Below, piece after piece: positions 12,987 to 20,098 of a stretch of DNA of 25,472 bases. A model generated the notes under the pieces. That model was not told the origin of the DNA. It did not search any database and was given only the letters and a program-made list of their open reading frames with translations. The DNA is from a virus, in the IMG/VR virus record IMGVR_UViG_3300017727_000142, positions 1 through 25,472 of that record. One strand, given 5' to 3'. Numbering within the stretch: position 1 is the first letter of the stretch; every line of letters starts with the position of its first letter. The position numbers and the translations under genes are program-made.

Positions 12987-13656
12987 GATTATCGACCGCT
13001 TCTGTCACATTAGGAAACTGTGCTTCAATAACTTTCCAAGCTAGTTCAGCAACTTCCATATGCTCTGCTTGAGTGCCATTTGTTTTACGTAACTGACAAT
13101 AATGAATCCAGCTTCTGAGTGTACCAGACATATACAATGTAGTCATCGTGTTACCTTCTGGTAAAATGGCACGTGCTTGTTCTTTTGCGATGCCATTGTC
13201 TAATGCCCACTTGTATAGTTTTTTAATTTTTTCTGTTAGTTTGACCTGTTGCATATTCCACTCTTCAGCAAGTTCGATTTGCTTAACATCTTTACGGTCA
13301 ATCGCTATACTGTTCTGGCGATTCTTTTTGTCTTGTAGTCGCGCTTCACGGGTTACGAAATCGTTAGATACCGCATACCGCTGACTGAACTCTTGAAAAC
13401 TAAAACTACGATGGCGAATAATCTGTCTGGATATGTCTCTGGTAGTAACTATTTCCATAGTCATAGATACCATTTCAAACGGAGACCAGTGATTCTCCTT
13501 GATCAAGTAGGAAAGTAATTTTGGTGCAGTTTTTTCGTTGTTCTGATTCCCTGGGTTGCTAACACGGGCGGCATAAGCTACTAGTTCTTCTGCCGTTCTT
13601 GTTCCCGTGATAGCACTTGGGGATGTCAAACCTATCAATTTTACTGATTGTTGCAT
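12976..13656 (-). CDS. thyX: FAD-dependent thymidylate synthase (ThyX)
   Basis: The 226-aa protein has the ThyX motif RHRx7S as R81-H-R83-SFSFQEF-S91 followed by QR. It also has the conserved C-terminal 'LRSWIHYCQLR' and 'EHMEVAELAW' segments. ThyX methylates dUMP to dTMP using methylenetetrahydrofolate and reduced FAD. T4 itself uses the unrelated Td (ThyA type), so this is a lineage difference that is common among marine phages. It receives dUMP from the dCMP deaminase in the same cluster. Confidence 0.96.
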   Translation of the reverse strand: MQQSVKLIGLTSPSAITGTRTAEELVAYAARVSNPGNQNNEKTAPKLLSYLIKENHWSPFEMVSMTMEIVTTRDISRQIIRHRSFSFQEFSQRYAVSNDFVTREARLQDKKNRQNSIAIDRKDVKQIELAEEWNMQQVKLTEKIKKLYKWALDNGIAKEQARAILPEGNTMTTLYMSGTLRSWIHYCQLRKTNGTQAEHMEVAELAWKVIEAQFPNVTEAVDNLDS

Positions 13657-13686
13657 AATATAGTCCGTGGTTAAGGGATTAGGTTT

Positions 13687-13998
13687 TTATTTTTTCTTTG
13701 CTGGTGCTTTTTTAGTACCTGCTTTCTTAGGTCTACCACGTCTTGGTTTACCTTTGACAGCATCAACTACATCGCCAGCTTGGTCAGCGACATCTTTTGC
13801 GGCTTCTGCTACATCTGAAATCTCTTCTTTGACTCGCTTAACTCTGCGTTTAGTCTCAGTTTTGATTTCGTCAACGGTATCAGTTACCTTATTTTTAGCA
13901 TCCGCCACTGCGTCTTTCGCATCTTGGGAGGATACCACACCGTCTTTGTTGTAGTCTAATACACCAAAAAAGGCTTTGATCTTTTGCCAAATCGTCAT
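13687..13998 (-). CDS. EF-hand-like, coiled-coil and AT-hook-like basic protein
   Basis: The 103-aa protein has three parts. Residues 1-30 hold a helix and one calcium-type loop, D15-Y-N17-K-D19-G-VV-S23-SQD26, with D at position 12 as in dockerins. Residues 30-80 are an Ala/Val/Asp/Lys-rich helix likely to form a coiled coil. Residues 82-103 are Lys/Arg/Pro-rich with PRRGRPKK, the core of an AT-hook, followed by a histone H1-like KKAPAKKK end. It could bind AT-rich DNA in a calcium-sensitive way, but only motifs support this. AGGAG lies 9 bases before the ATG at 13998, overlapping the primase stop. Confidence 0.8.
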   Translation of the reverse strand: MTIWQKIKAFFGVLDYNKDGVVSSQDAKDAVADAKNKVTDTVDEIKTETKRRVKRVKEEISDVAEAAKDVADQAGDVVDAVKGKPRRGRPKKAGTKKAPAKKK

Positions 13999-14010
13999 GT
14001 TCAATTTCTC

Positions 14011-15057
14011 CTAACATTTTTTCCATGAAGATAATTTCATCTGAGCCTGAAGACCAGCAAAAGTATTATTACGTATTATATCAGAAATACGTTGCCGTGT
14101 CAACCCACTCAGTACCATTTCATTAATATCTTTACCAGAAACTTCGTCTGGCCAGATACAAATGGAATACTGCAAATCTATATATTTCTTCATTAACTTA
14201 CAGATTTCAGTATTCTTAGGTTGATTATCAAATACGATATTCAACCGTTCTTTGGGCAAATTGAGACTCTCTATCTTTGAGAAACTAGTTCCCGATACAG
14301 AGATCGCATTGTCCAAAAATAAGCTATCAAGTTGTCCTTCAACCACTGTGATTTGCTCATTCACATCGATCTTATCAAGACCGAATACTGTTGGTGCATC
14401 TTCATGCACCTTAATAATAATGTAACGTAGAGATTCTCCACGCATTGCTCTAAGTGCTACCGACAGAAGTTTTCCATTGCCGTCAAAAAAAGGAATGGCA
14501 AGGCGTGGCTCTTCTGTTTTAATAGACTCTTTATACTTATGATTCAACTGAACCACGTCTTGGATATTATCAACATAGTACAATCTATCATACGCACTTT
14601 TTGGTATAGCCCGTGACTCACAATATTTTACCGCTTCATGATCATACGGTAAAGTATCAAGTCTATCCATTAAACTATCTATAAGACTTTTAGGCTTGGG
14701 TGGTATGGGTGCAAACTGTTCACGAAACTTAGGCTTAAAGTCTGGCAGTTCTGGTTCTTTATGTGAAGTGAATTTTGATTGTCCGTTTTGATATCTCTCA
14801 AGGACATATTCTTTGTAAGATAGCTGATCTAGTTGCTTCAGCATATTACCAAAATTTGTACCATAATCACAGTTGTGGCACTTATAGAACATACCACCTT
14901 CTTTGCGGTAAAAGTAACCACGCATCTTACTCTTTTTCTTTTGGGAGTCGCCACAGATAGGACATCTCACGTTGAAGAGATAATCGTCTTTTCGTTTAAA
15001 TCTTTCGAATCTATGGGATATTAAGTTGAGGTATTTAACGTCAATATATAAACTCAT
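14011..15057 (-). CDS. 61: DNA primase (T4 gp61-like)
   Basis: The 348-aa protein has an N-terminal zinc finger, C32-xx-C35 and C60-xx-C63 (CPICGDS; CHNCDYG), and a C-terminal Toprim domain with VVEGQLDSL (E240), IVFDNQ (D277) and a WPDEVSGKDINEM segment. It makes RNA primers for lagging-strand synthesis with the gp41-type helicase, which is not in this window. The length matches T4 gp61 (342 aa). A strong sigma70-like promoter lies just upstream, overlapping the end of the preceding gene, so it is probably expressed early. CAGGG lies 8 bases before the ATG. Confidence 0.95.
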   Translation of the reverse strand: MSLYIDVKYLNLISHRFERFKRKDDYLFNVRCPICGDSQKKKSKMRGYFYRKEGGMFYKCHNCDYGTNFGNMLKQLDQLSYKEYVLERYQNGQSKFTSHKEPELPDFKPKFREQFAPIPPKPKSLIDSLMDRLDTLPYDHEAVKYCESRAIPKSAYDRLYYVDNIQDVVQLNHKYKESIKTEEPRLAIPFFDGNGKLLSVALRAMRGESLRYIIIKVHEDAPTVFGLDKIDVNEQITVVEGQLDSLFLDNAISVSGTSFSKIESLNLPKERLNIVFDNQPKNTEICKLMKKYIDLQYSICIWPDEVSGKDINEMVLSGLTRQRISDIIRNNTFAGLQAQMKLSSWKKC

Positions 15058-15074
15058 GATATAACCCTGCCATT

Positions 15075-15098
15075 TAGATCACAGTATAACTGGATCTA
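15075..15098 (-). promoter_or_regulatory. Dyad overlapping the primase -10 element
   Basis: On the minus strand TAGATC (15098-15093) pairs with GATCTA (15080-15075), and within it CAGT (15092-15089) pairs with ACTG (15085-15082) around a 3-base TAT, with one unpaired T. The -10 hexamer TATACT lies in the centre. It could be an operator for a repressor or a hairpin in read-through RNA. It does not include the primase ribosome binding site. Confidence 0.5.
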
Positions 15099-15111
15099 TG
15101 TAGAATGTCAA
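15083..15111 (-). promoter_or_regulatory. Sigma70-like promoter for the primase gene
   Basis: TTGACA (15111-15106), a 17-base spacer and TATACT (15088-15083) give a near-consensus promoter. TTGACATT is shared with the promoters at 2346-2374 and 3047-3075. The -35 contains the TGA stop of the upstream gene. The start of transcription falls near 15076, leaving a leader of about 20 bases. Confidence 0.8.
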
Positions 15112-15602
15112 GAGAAAAATGATAAAATTTCTAGGAAAGTTCCTATAATAAAGCCACCCGCCATTGCGGCTCCAACACTGATCCATTGTCTACGTTCTAC
15201 AGACTTCAATCTACTTTCCAACTCGCTCTGTACCTTCTGATTTGCTTCCATACCAGTTCTGAGCATACCCTTAATTTCGCTCATGGCATCTACCAGCCTC
15301 TTGTAGTCATCTCGGAGTTCTTCCTTGATTTCTCTACTTTGAGTAGTAATTCTAGAATGCAACTCTTTTTCCATTGCATCTTGTTCTTCTCTACGTTTTT
15401 CTACCAATTGAAAAAGTTCTCCAGTATCTATCGCAGTAGCCGCTATTCTTTCTTCATGCACCGCCAGTAATTGGTTAATTGAATTAGAAACTTCACCCAT
15501 TTTATCAATGGCGTCATCTAATCTTCCAAACAACCCCGAAAGGCTATCAACATTTTGCTCCAATAGAGCGACTTTCGTATTAAGTTCAGACTCAACTGGC
15601 AT
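15108..15602 (-). CDS. Tail-anchored coiled-coil membrane protein
   Basis: The 164-aa protein is almost all charged heptad-type helix (about residues 5-138, patterns such as ALLEQNVDSLSGLFGRLDDA and EIKEELRDDYKRLVDAM). It ends in one hydrophobic helix (about 140-163, WISVGAAMAGGFIIGTFLEI). That gives a cytoplasmic rod anchored by its C-terminus. There is no enzymatic motif. Possible roles include a lysis or membrane-scaffold function, but nothing in the sequence decides. It overlaps the gene upstream by 11 bases. Confidence 0.85.
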   Translation of the reverse strand: MPVESELNTKVALLEQNVDSLSGLFGRLDDAIDKMGEVSNSINQLLAVHEERIAATAIDTGELFQLVEKRREEQDAMEKELHSRITTQSREIKEELRDDYKRLVDAMSEIKGMLRTGMEANQKVQSELESRLKSVERRQWISVGAAMAGGFIIGTFLEILSFFS

Positions 15603-16110
15603 TTTTCTTCTTCTTCTTTCTTCGGTTCATGGGCATCAGTACTGGATCTCTGCCCGGTTCACCCTTAGGACCTATTCCAATGCCATCAATACCACCTGCT
15701 CCCACTGACATTGCGGCTTCGTCTGTGAGAAATGACTTAAATGACATAAGGTTATGATCTTCTAGTAAAGTGGCTTCTTTAATAACATTTTCATCTTGCA
15801 TATACAATTCTAGTAGATCGAGGTTATCTTCTGCTTCTTCGCCATGTTCTCTCAGTATAGCAACTGCGGCGGCAAATGTCAAGAATCTTCTTGCATTCAT
15901 ATCAGAAGATTTTAACAATGAAGACTTAACTTTAAGAACAAAACGAGTCAGCATTGTCCAAGAGTTACGTTCTTCTTCTGTCTTAGGATTTCTTAATTTT
16001 TTACCATTAGCATCAATGACACCCAATTTATACGCATCAAAGTCCTCAATCTTAGTTGCGAACAATCTAAGAATTCGGTAGACAATTAGTGCATCAATTG
16101 TACGTGACAT
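15592..16110 (-). CDS. Conserved phage protein with collagen-like segment near its end
   Basis: The 172-aa protein has a helical N-terminal domain (MSRTIDALIVYRILRLFATK, 'EDFDAYKLGVIDANGKKLR', 'NARRFLTFAAAVAILRE'). It ends with a Gly-rich stretch, about residues 136-154, containing Gly-x-y triplets GPK-GEP-GRD, and a KKKKK tail. The N-terminal pattern is one I associate with conserved marine T4-like proteins without known function. The collagen-like triplets are few, so a triple helix is doubtful. The ATG shares a base with the stop upstream (TAATG), and AGGA lies 7 bases before it. Confidence 0.8.
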   Translation of the reverse strand: MSRTIDALIVYRILRLFATKIEDFDAYKLGVIDANGKKLRNPKTEEERNSWTMLTRFVLKVKSSLLKSSDMNARRFLTFAAAVAILREHGEEAEDNLDLLELYMQDENVIKEATLLEDHNLMSFKSFLTDEAAMSVGAGGIDGIGIGPKGEPGRDPVLMPMNRRKKKKKNAS

Positions 16111-16493
16111 TAAATATTCCTAAGTAAATTTATGATCTCAAAATTTAGTGGTATATCTGTTTCTTCTATCTTAACACCACCAGTCACAATTTGTTCCATT
16201 GGCATTCTATTTAAGAATACCAAAAATGTTTTCAATATGGACCAATGCTCTTTATCTATTTTAAAAAACAACATTGATGTAGCAGATTTATCAAATACAT
16301 TGTATAAGACTATCAAATGATTGATAATCAATCTGTCTTTGAGTACACCGCTACTTTCATATCTATTAAATAATCTTTTTAGGTACTTAAATCTCTTAGT
16401 ATCTTCTTCAAAATCATCTATACCAGAACATTCTGGATTGTTATAATTTTTAAGTGCATAAACCAAGAAAGTATCTTCATTCAATTCTATCAT
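16110..16493 (-). CDS. Conserved marine T4-like phage protein of unknown function
   Basis: The 127-aa protein starts MIELNEDTFLVYALKNYNNP and has a central helical part (RFKYLKRLFNRYESSGVLKD, RLIINHLIVLYNVFD) and an end rich in strand and helix. It is mixed charged and soluble. I recall very similar proteins in many marine T4-like phages, always unnamed. No Shine-Dalgarno is obvious before the ATG, whose upstream bases are AT-rich. It lies with two other short conserved genes between the structural genes and the primase. Confidence 0.8.
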   Translation of the reverse strand: MIELNEDTFLVYALKNYNNPECSGIDDFEEDTKRFKYLKRLFNRYESSGVLKDRLIINHLIVLYNVFDKSATSMLFFKIDKEHWSILKTFLVFLNRMPMEQIVTGGVKIEETDIPLNFEIINLLRNI

Positions 16494-16510
16494 TAAGTAA
16501 ATTCTTTATA

Positions 16511-16957
16511 TTATGATACGGTAGCCGTACCTCCAATGCAATACCACTTGTCGTTCAAGTAAATAATCTGGGCAGTGTCACCGGCGTTAGCGAAAGCAAT
16601 CGAACTGTGCCCTAGCTGTGAGTCTTGAAGCGTCACAGTATTAGAACCAGTGTTCGATGTCATGATGATGTTCTTTATCTGGCCAGCTACACCAGCAACA
16701 ATAGTACAATTTCCTGCTGTTGAAGGATTTGTAATTAGTGTCGTATTAGTTGCAACTGAGATGGCACCCGGTGCGGCAATAGTATCTGGTGTGCCAGCAA
16801 TGCTAACTTTACCAGCAAAAGACACCGGGGTAGGTACCGTAGCAAATACGTTGGCAATAGTAATATTTTTACTATCACTACCAGCTACGAGGTACAATTT
16901 GTCAGTAGCGGCAACAGATGTTGCCGCCGTGAGTTCACTTACTTTCGAATCAGCCAT
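16511..16957 (-). CDS. Small beta-rich virion structural protein
   Basis: The 148-aa protein begins MADSKVSELTAATSVAATDK, an N-terminus typical of phage tail-fibre and decoration proteins. It continues with Thr/Ala/Ser-rich strands, then a C-terminal strand block ending NDKWYCIGGTATVS, resembling a fibre tip or head domain. It is therefore probably a virion surface component. A perfect late promoter (16988-16981) and AGGAG 7 bases before the ATG support late, high-level expression. The 5' arm of an inverted repeat overlaps the promoter. Confidence 0.75.
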   Translation of the reverse strand: MADSKVSELTAATSVAATDKLYLVAGSDSKNITIANVFATVPTPVSFAGKVSIAGTPDTIAAPGAISVATNTTLITNPSTAGNCTIVAGVAGQIKNIIMTSNTGSNTVTLQDSQLGHSSIAFANAGDTAQIIYLNDKWYCIGGTATVS

Positions 16958-16958
16958 T

Positions 16959-16986
16959 TAAATACTCCTATTGTTCAAAGTATTTA
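16959..16986 (-). promoter_or_regulatory. Inverted repeat between late promoter and start codon
   Basis: TAAATACT (16986-16979) and AGTATTTA (16966-16959) are perfect 8-base complements with a 12-base loop. The 5' arm shares six bases with the late octamer. The Shine-Dalgarno AGGAG straddles the loop and the 3' arm, which runs to within one base of the ATG at 16957. Late transcripts start inside the loop region and would lack the 5' arm. Confidence 0.55.
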
Positions 16987-16988
16987 TA
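16981..16988 (-). promoter_or_regulatory. T4-type late promoter TATAAATA
   Basis: An exact TATAAATA begins directly after the stop of the Ig-domain gene and ends 23 bases before the ATG at 16957. It is well placed for late expression of the small structural protein. Confidence 0.8.
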
Positions 16989-17765
16989 TTAGCTTTCAGT
17001 CAGTGTGGCAGCGGTAGATGTTACATCATCTGCGCCTGTTGCACTGATAACACAACGGTACTTATTAGTTGAAAGACCTGTGTTGTCTGAAATATTCAAA
17101 GTAGCTGTTGTTGCTGTGGTGTATACACCGGCATTTGAAATGTTACTAAATGATCCTGTACCACCTGTCTGCAACTGCCACTGGAATGTCTGTGTGCCAC
17201 CAGAACCAGAAATTGTAGAAACTACAGCAAACGACTCTGCTTCTCCACTAGCTTTAGTGCTATCAGAAGGCTGAGTAGTGATAGAGATCAAGAAGTCTTC
17301 AAACTCTGTATCTTCAGCATCGCCAGTAATACCATTCTTAGATAATGCTACTAATGTTTCTGAGATTTTACGAGATCCGTTAGTTCTTACGTGAACCCAT
17401 CCAGCATGACCAGCACCAATATCTGGGTTGGCTGCCATTTCGTTCTCATCTACACCAAATGTAGTTTCAGATGTGTAACCACCAACTGAATTAGAACCAA
17501 TAGATTTAGGCTTTTCGCTCAATGTGTAAGCGGCGCCTGCAGATTGTGCTACAATAGCAGTACCAGCGGCATTAGCATTTACTACCGTAGCGGCAGTATC
17601 AGATGCAATTGCAGTAATTCTGAAATCGATTGAGTTTGCGGTGAGAGTGTCACCAATTGCGCTTTCAGTAGTGAAAGCTGTGCTAGTTCCAGTAACAGCA
17701 CCTGCAGTAGTAAGTGCTATGGTACCTGAACTAGTCTTATCGTCTGTTTTTCCCCATGCGGACAT
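16989..17765 (-). CDS. Virion protein with C-terminal Ig-like domain (Hoc-like decoration type)
   Basis: The 258-aa protein begins MSAWGKTDDKTSSGTIALTT and has a beta-rich N-terminal domain (about 1-155) of a type common in marine T4-like virions. A C-terminal Ig-like domain follows (about 160-258), with the core Trp in TFQWQLQTG and the Y-x-C in KYRCVISATG. Ig domains on phage virions, as in T4 Hoc, are displayed on capsid or tail and bind weakly to carbohydrates or mucus. Location on head or tail is not readable here. AGGAG lies 9 bases before the ATG. A TATAAAC sequence upstream is only a weak late-promoter candidate. Confidence 0.8.
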   Translation of the reverse strand: MSAWGKTDDKTSSGTIALTTAGAVTGTSTAFTTESAIGDTLTANSIDFRITAIASDTAATVVNANAAGTAIVAQSAGAAYTLSEKPKSIGSNSVGGYTSETTFGVDENEMAANPDIGAGHAGWVHVRTNGSRKISETLVALSKNGITGDAEDTEFEDFLISITTQPSDSTKASGEAESFAVVSTISGSGGTQTFQWQLQTGGTGSFSNISNAGVYTTATTATLNISDNTGLSTNKYRCVISATGADDVTSTAATLTES

Positions 17766-17788
17766 GATTGTGTTCTCCTAGTTTTTGT

Positions 17789-20044
17789 TTATACGTGTTT
17801 TTTAAAGTGATCGATGCTTGTATGACCGTGAGACTGCATTTTTTCTTTGTCTGCTGGCTTACCTGTCATATATTTATTCAAGAATTTAGCGGCGTGTCCC
17901 TTGCTAATTGTATGGGATTTTCCGTCTTGAAAAGTTACTTTCTTTCCAATAGACATTGCCTTTCTCAACTGAGGGACAATATGCTCTACGCTCTTGTCCG
18001 TCTTCGAATTATGCTTTACGTCTGGCTTATCTTGCTTAGTAGGTGCTAAACCTCTGCTGTCCCGCGCGGCATCTCTTCGTGCATCTTCTGCGGCACCTTC
18101 TTCAATGGCAAGTTCTTCTTGCTCGGCAGTATACTCATTGAATGAATCTAGATAACCAACTTCAAAGTCTTCATTCTTTGCGTTGTGCGCTCCATCTACT
18201 GCATTAAAGAATTTCTTTTTGTCTTCGTCAGACATATCTGATAATTTCTTACCAGTCTTTTTCAGCATCGCTTGAAATTTATCTTTGTACTCCATCTCTA
18301 AAAGAGATGTAATTTCTTCTGTTGTCCACTCTTCAGCGTATACAAAACCTTTTCTAACTGCCATCTCGCCGCGGCTTGCAGTTACTTTGCGTACCTTCTG
18401 AGTTTTTGGATTAGCAATTAGAGTATCTTTCTTTGCTTTTGGCTTTGGTGTTTTAGATCCAGGAATACCATAACCAACCGGCTTATTCATTTGATTTTTC
18501 TTAGTCATAGGACGACCAGATGCTCTTTGAACTTCTCCACCTTCAGCAACAACTTCTTCTTTCTTGATGCCAGGATCAGTTTCTTTTTCAGCAGTGGCTG
18601 ATTTTTTAGATGCGGCTGCGGCTTTCTTCTGTGCTTTTAGCCTTGCATCTTCTTCCGCGGCAGTAGCCATGTCTTTAAATGCACCTTCACCTAAATTATG
18701 TTTTTTCCATACGTCTAACGGGGATGGTCCGGTCTCTTCTTTTTTCATTGGGTATCCTTGTGGGGCAGTTGATTTACCATATACTGGTTCCATTTTACCA
18801 GTTGCAGGATTTTTCTTTTGCCCAGTTTGTACTTTGGTTGTTTTTGATTTGGTTCGATTAAAAGAGTTAGATTCTGGATCTCGGTCCATCATGCCTTCTT
18901 TTTGCATGGACTTGGTACTACTTGAGTATGTATTCAACTCATAAGGATGAGTACCACCTTTATTATAGACTTGCACATGAATCATGTGCTTCTTACCAGA
19001 TTCTTTATGTTTAGCAGGAATATTGACTCTAGTTGTTTTGCCATTTCCTGGCTTCTTGGAGTCTAATCCAATATGCTGTGCTTTATCATCAGGACTAGAG
19101 TGAATATTATCTCTTTTTGCATGATGTGAAAATGCATGATTGACTGCATCAGTATAGGACTTGTGACCAGTTTTATATTCGCTACCTTCAGTCAAATCGT
19201 CTTCGCTTACGAAATCTGCATCTTCAATACCAGATAGAATTGCTTCCATATCTTCGTCTGTCAATGTTTCTTCATCATCTGGATCAAATGCTTCGTTGCG
19301 CTTATTCTTTTGGAATTCGTTGAACGCTTTACGTCTATCATCGTTCGCTTTCTTTTCAGCTGGCGTCATCTGAGATACTGGCTTCTTCACTGCTGGTGTA
19401 TCATATGCTTCATCGAAATCTTTTCTAACATACTCTTTACCACCGGCGCCAATGTCTGATACTCTTGTTTTGATTTTCTTAGGATCGACCTTAACTTTAA
19501 TCATCTTTTTAGGTTTTTGTGGCGCGCCATATTCATCTAGCTGTTCTGCTTCTTCTTTTACTTCAGGCTTGTCATGCGAATAGCCCATCTTCTTCATGCG
19601 TAGATGATCTTCTTCTTTATCAGCTTTGTAACCTTTACCAGTTTTAGGATCGTACATCATATGAGGTTCGAATTCTTCTTTAACTGCTTTTGGTTTACCA
19701 CAAGACTCACAGATTGCATCATCACAATCACAATCACATGAACAAGTTTCTTTTTCTTCTTGTTGATACTTGTTCTTTTGGGTGTTTTGTTTTGCTCTAT
19801 TAAATACTGCATCGTCCCCTAAGACAATAAACATAAAGCTATTTAACAATGACTTAACGGCATCTCTTTCATTGGGTGCCATAGCTTTACCATCATTTAA
19901 CTTTGCAAGACCCCTTTTTAGAATAGGAAGTTTAGCAGGTGACATTAAGCCCTGACGAACCAGCATATCTAGACGCCTAGATTGATCGGCTTCTAGAAGT
20001 GGTTCTCCCTGCATAACATCTCTAATTTGTCTTTCAATTGACAT
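17789..20044 (-). CDS. Large charged low-complexity protein, probably internal head/prohead-associated
   Basis: The 751-aa protein has an ordered helical start (MSIERQIRDVMQGEPLLEAD to about 85), a Cys/Asp cluster (C101, 103, 105, 107, then C112 and C115), and a long Lys/Glu/Asp-rich region, probably disordered. A small strand-rich block lies near 330-375, and a C-terminal block near 700-751 (VTFQDGKSHTISKGHAAKFL). Several sites fit the T4 prohead-protease rule (L/I)-x-E before A or G: E18, E286, E453 and E649. That suggests processing during head maturation. A late promoter and AGGAG precede the ATG. No enzymatic domain is visible. Confidence 0.75.
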   Translation of the reverse strand: MSIERQIRDVMQGEPLLEADQSRRLDMLVRQGLMSPAKLPILKRGLAKLNDGKAMAPNERDAVKSLLNSFMFIVLGDDAVFNRAKQNTQKNKYQQEEKETCSCDCDCDDAICESCGKPKAVKEEFEPHMMYDPKTGKGYKADKEEDHLRMKKMGYSHDKPEVKEEAEQLDEYGAPQKPKKMIKVKVDPKKIKTRVSDIGAGGKEYVRKDFDEAYDTPAVKKPVSQMTPAEKKANDDRRKAFNEFQKNKRNEAFDPDDEETLTDEDMEAILSGIEDADFVSEDDLTEGSEYKTGHKSYTDAVNHAFSHHAKRDNIHSSPDDKAQHIGLDSKKPGNGKTTRVNIPAKHKESGKKHMIHVQVYNKGGTHPYELNTYSSSTKSMQKEGMMDRDPESNSFNRTKSKTTKVQTGQKKNPATGKMEPVYGKSTAPQGYPMKKEETGPSPLDVWKKHNLGEGAFKDMATAAEEDARLKAQKKAAAASKKSATAEKETDPGIKKEEVVAEGGEVQRASGRPMTKKNQMNKPVGYGIPGSKTPKPKAKKDTLIANPKTQKVRKVTASRGEMAVRKGFVYAEEWTTEEITSLLEMEYKDKFQAMLKKTGKKLSDMSDEDKKKFFNAVDGAHNAKNEDFEVGYLDSFNEYTAEQEELAIEEGAAEDARRDAARDSRGLAPTKQDKPDVKHNSKTDKSVEHIVPQLRKAMSIGKKVTFQDGKSHTISKGHAAKFLNKYMTGKPADKEKMQSHGHTSIDHFKKHV

Positions 20045-20098
20045 TGGGTTATCTCCTAAAGATTATTTGTAATCATATTTATAAAACTACGATACCCA
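20045..20098 (-). promoter_or_regulatory. Inverted repeat enclosing a late promoter and touching the ribosome binding site
   Basis: TGGGTATC (20098-20091) pairs with GATAACCCA (20053-20045) with one bulged A: 5 bp, bulge, 3 bp. The 3' arm lies between the AGGAG (20057-20053) and the ATG at 20044, sharing one base with the Shine-Dalgarno. The loop of 37 bases holds the late octamer, so only read-through RNA contains both arms. Confidence 0.45.
20076..20083 (-). promoter_or_regulatory. T4-type late promoter TATAAATA
   Basis: An exact TATAAATA lies 31 bases before the ATG at 20044, between the stop of the radical SAM gene (20087) and the 751-aa gene. It should drive late transcription of that gene. 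Confidence 0.8.

Noticed and set aside
13657-13686. A terminator between the EF-hand-like gene and thyX, based on a run of A/T
   Set aside because: No stable GC-rich stem precedes the T-rich stretch on the minus strand.
16503-16510. TATAAAGA before the 16493 gene as a late promoter
   Set aside because: One mismatch in the core octamer and no Shine-Dalgarno downstream; in AT-rich DNA this is expected by chance.
17787-17793. TATAAAC before the Ig-domain gene as a late promoter
   Set aside because: It lacks the final TA of the octamer; the position is good, but the match is too weak to list.
17871-17878. AATAAATA as a late promoter
   Set aside because: It lies inside the 751-aa coding region with no gene start in reach and misses the first base of the octamer.
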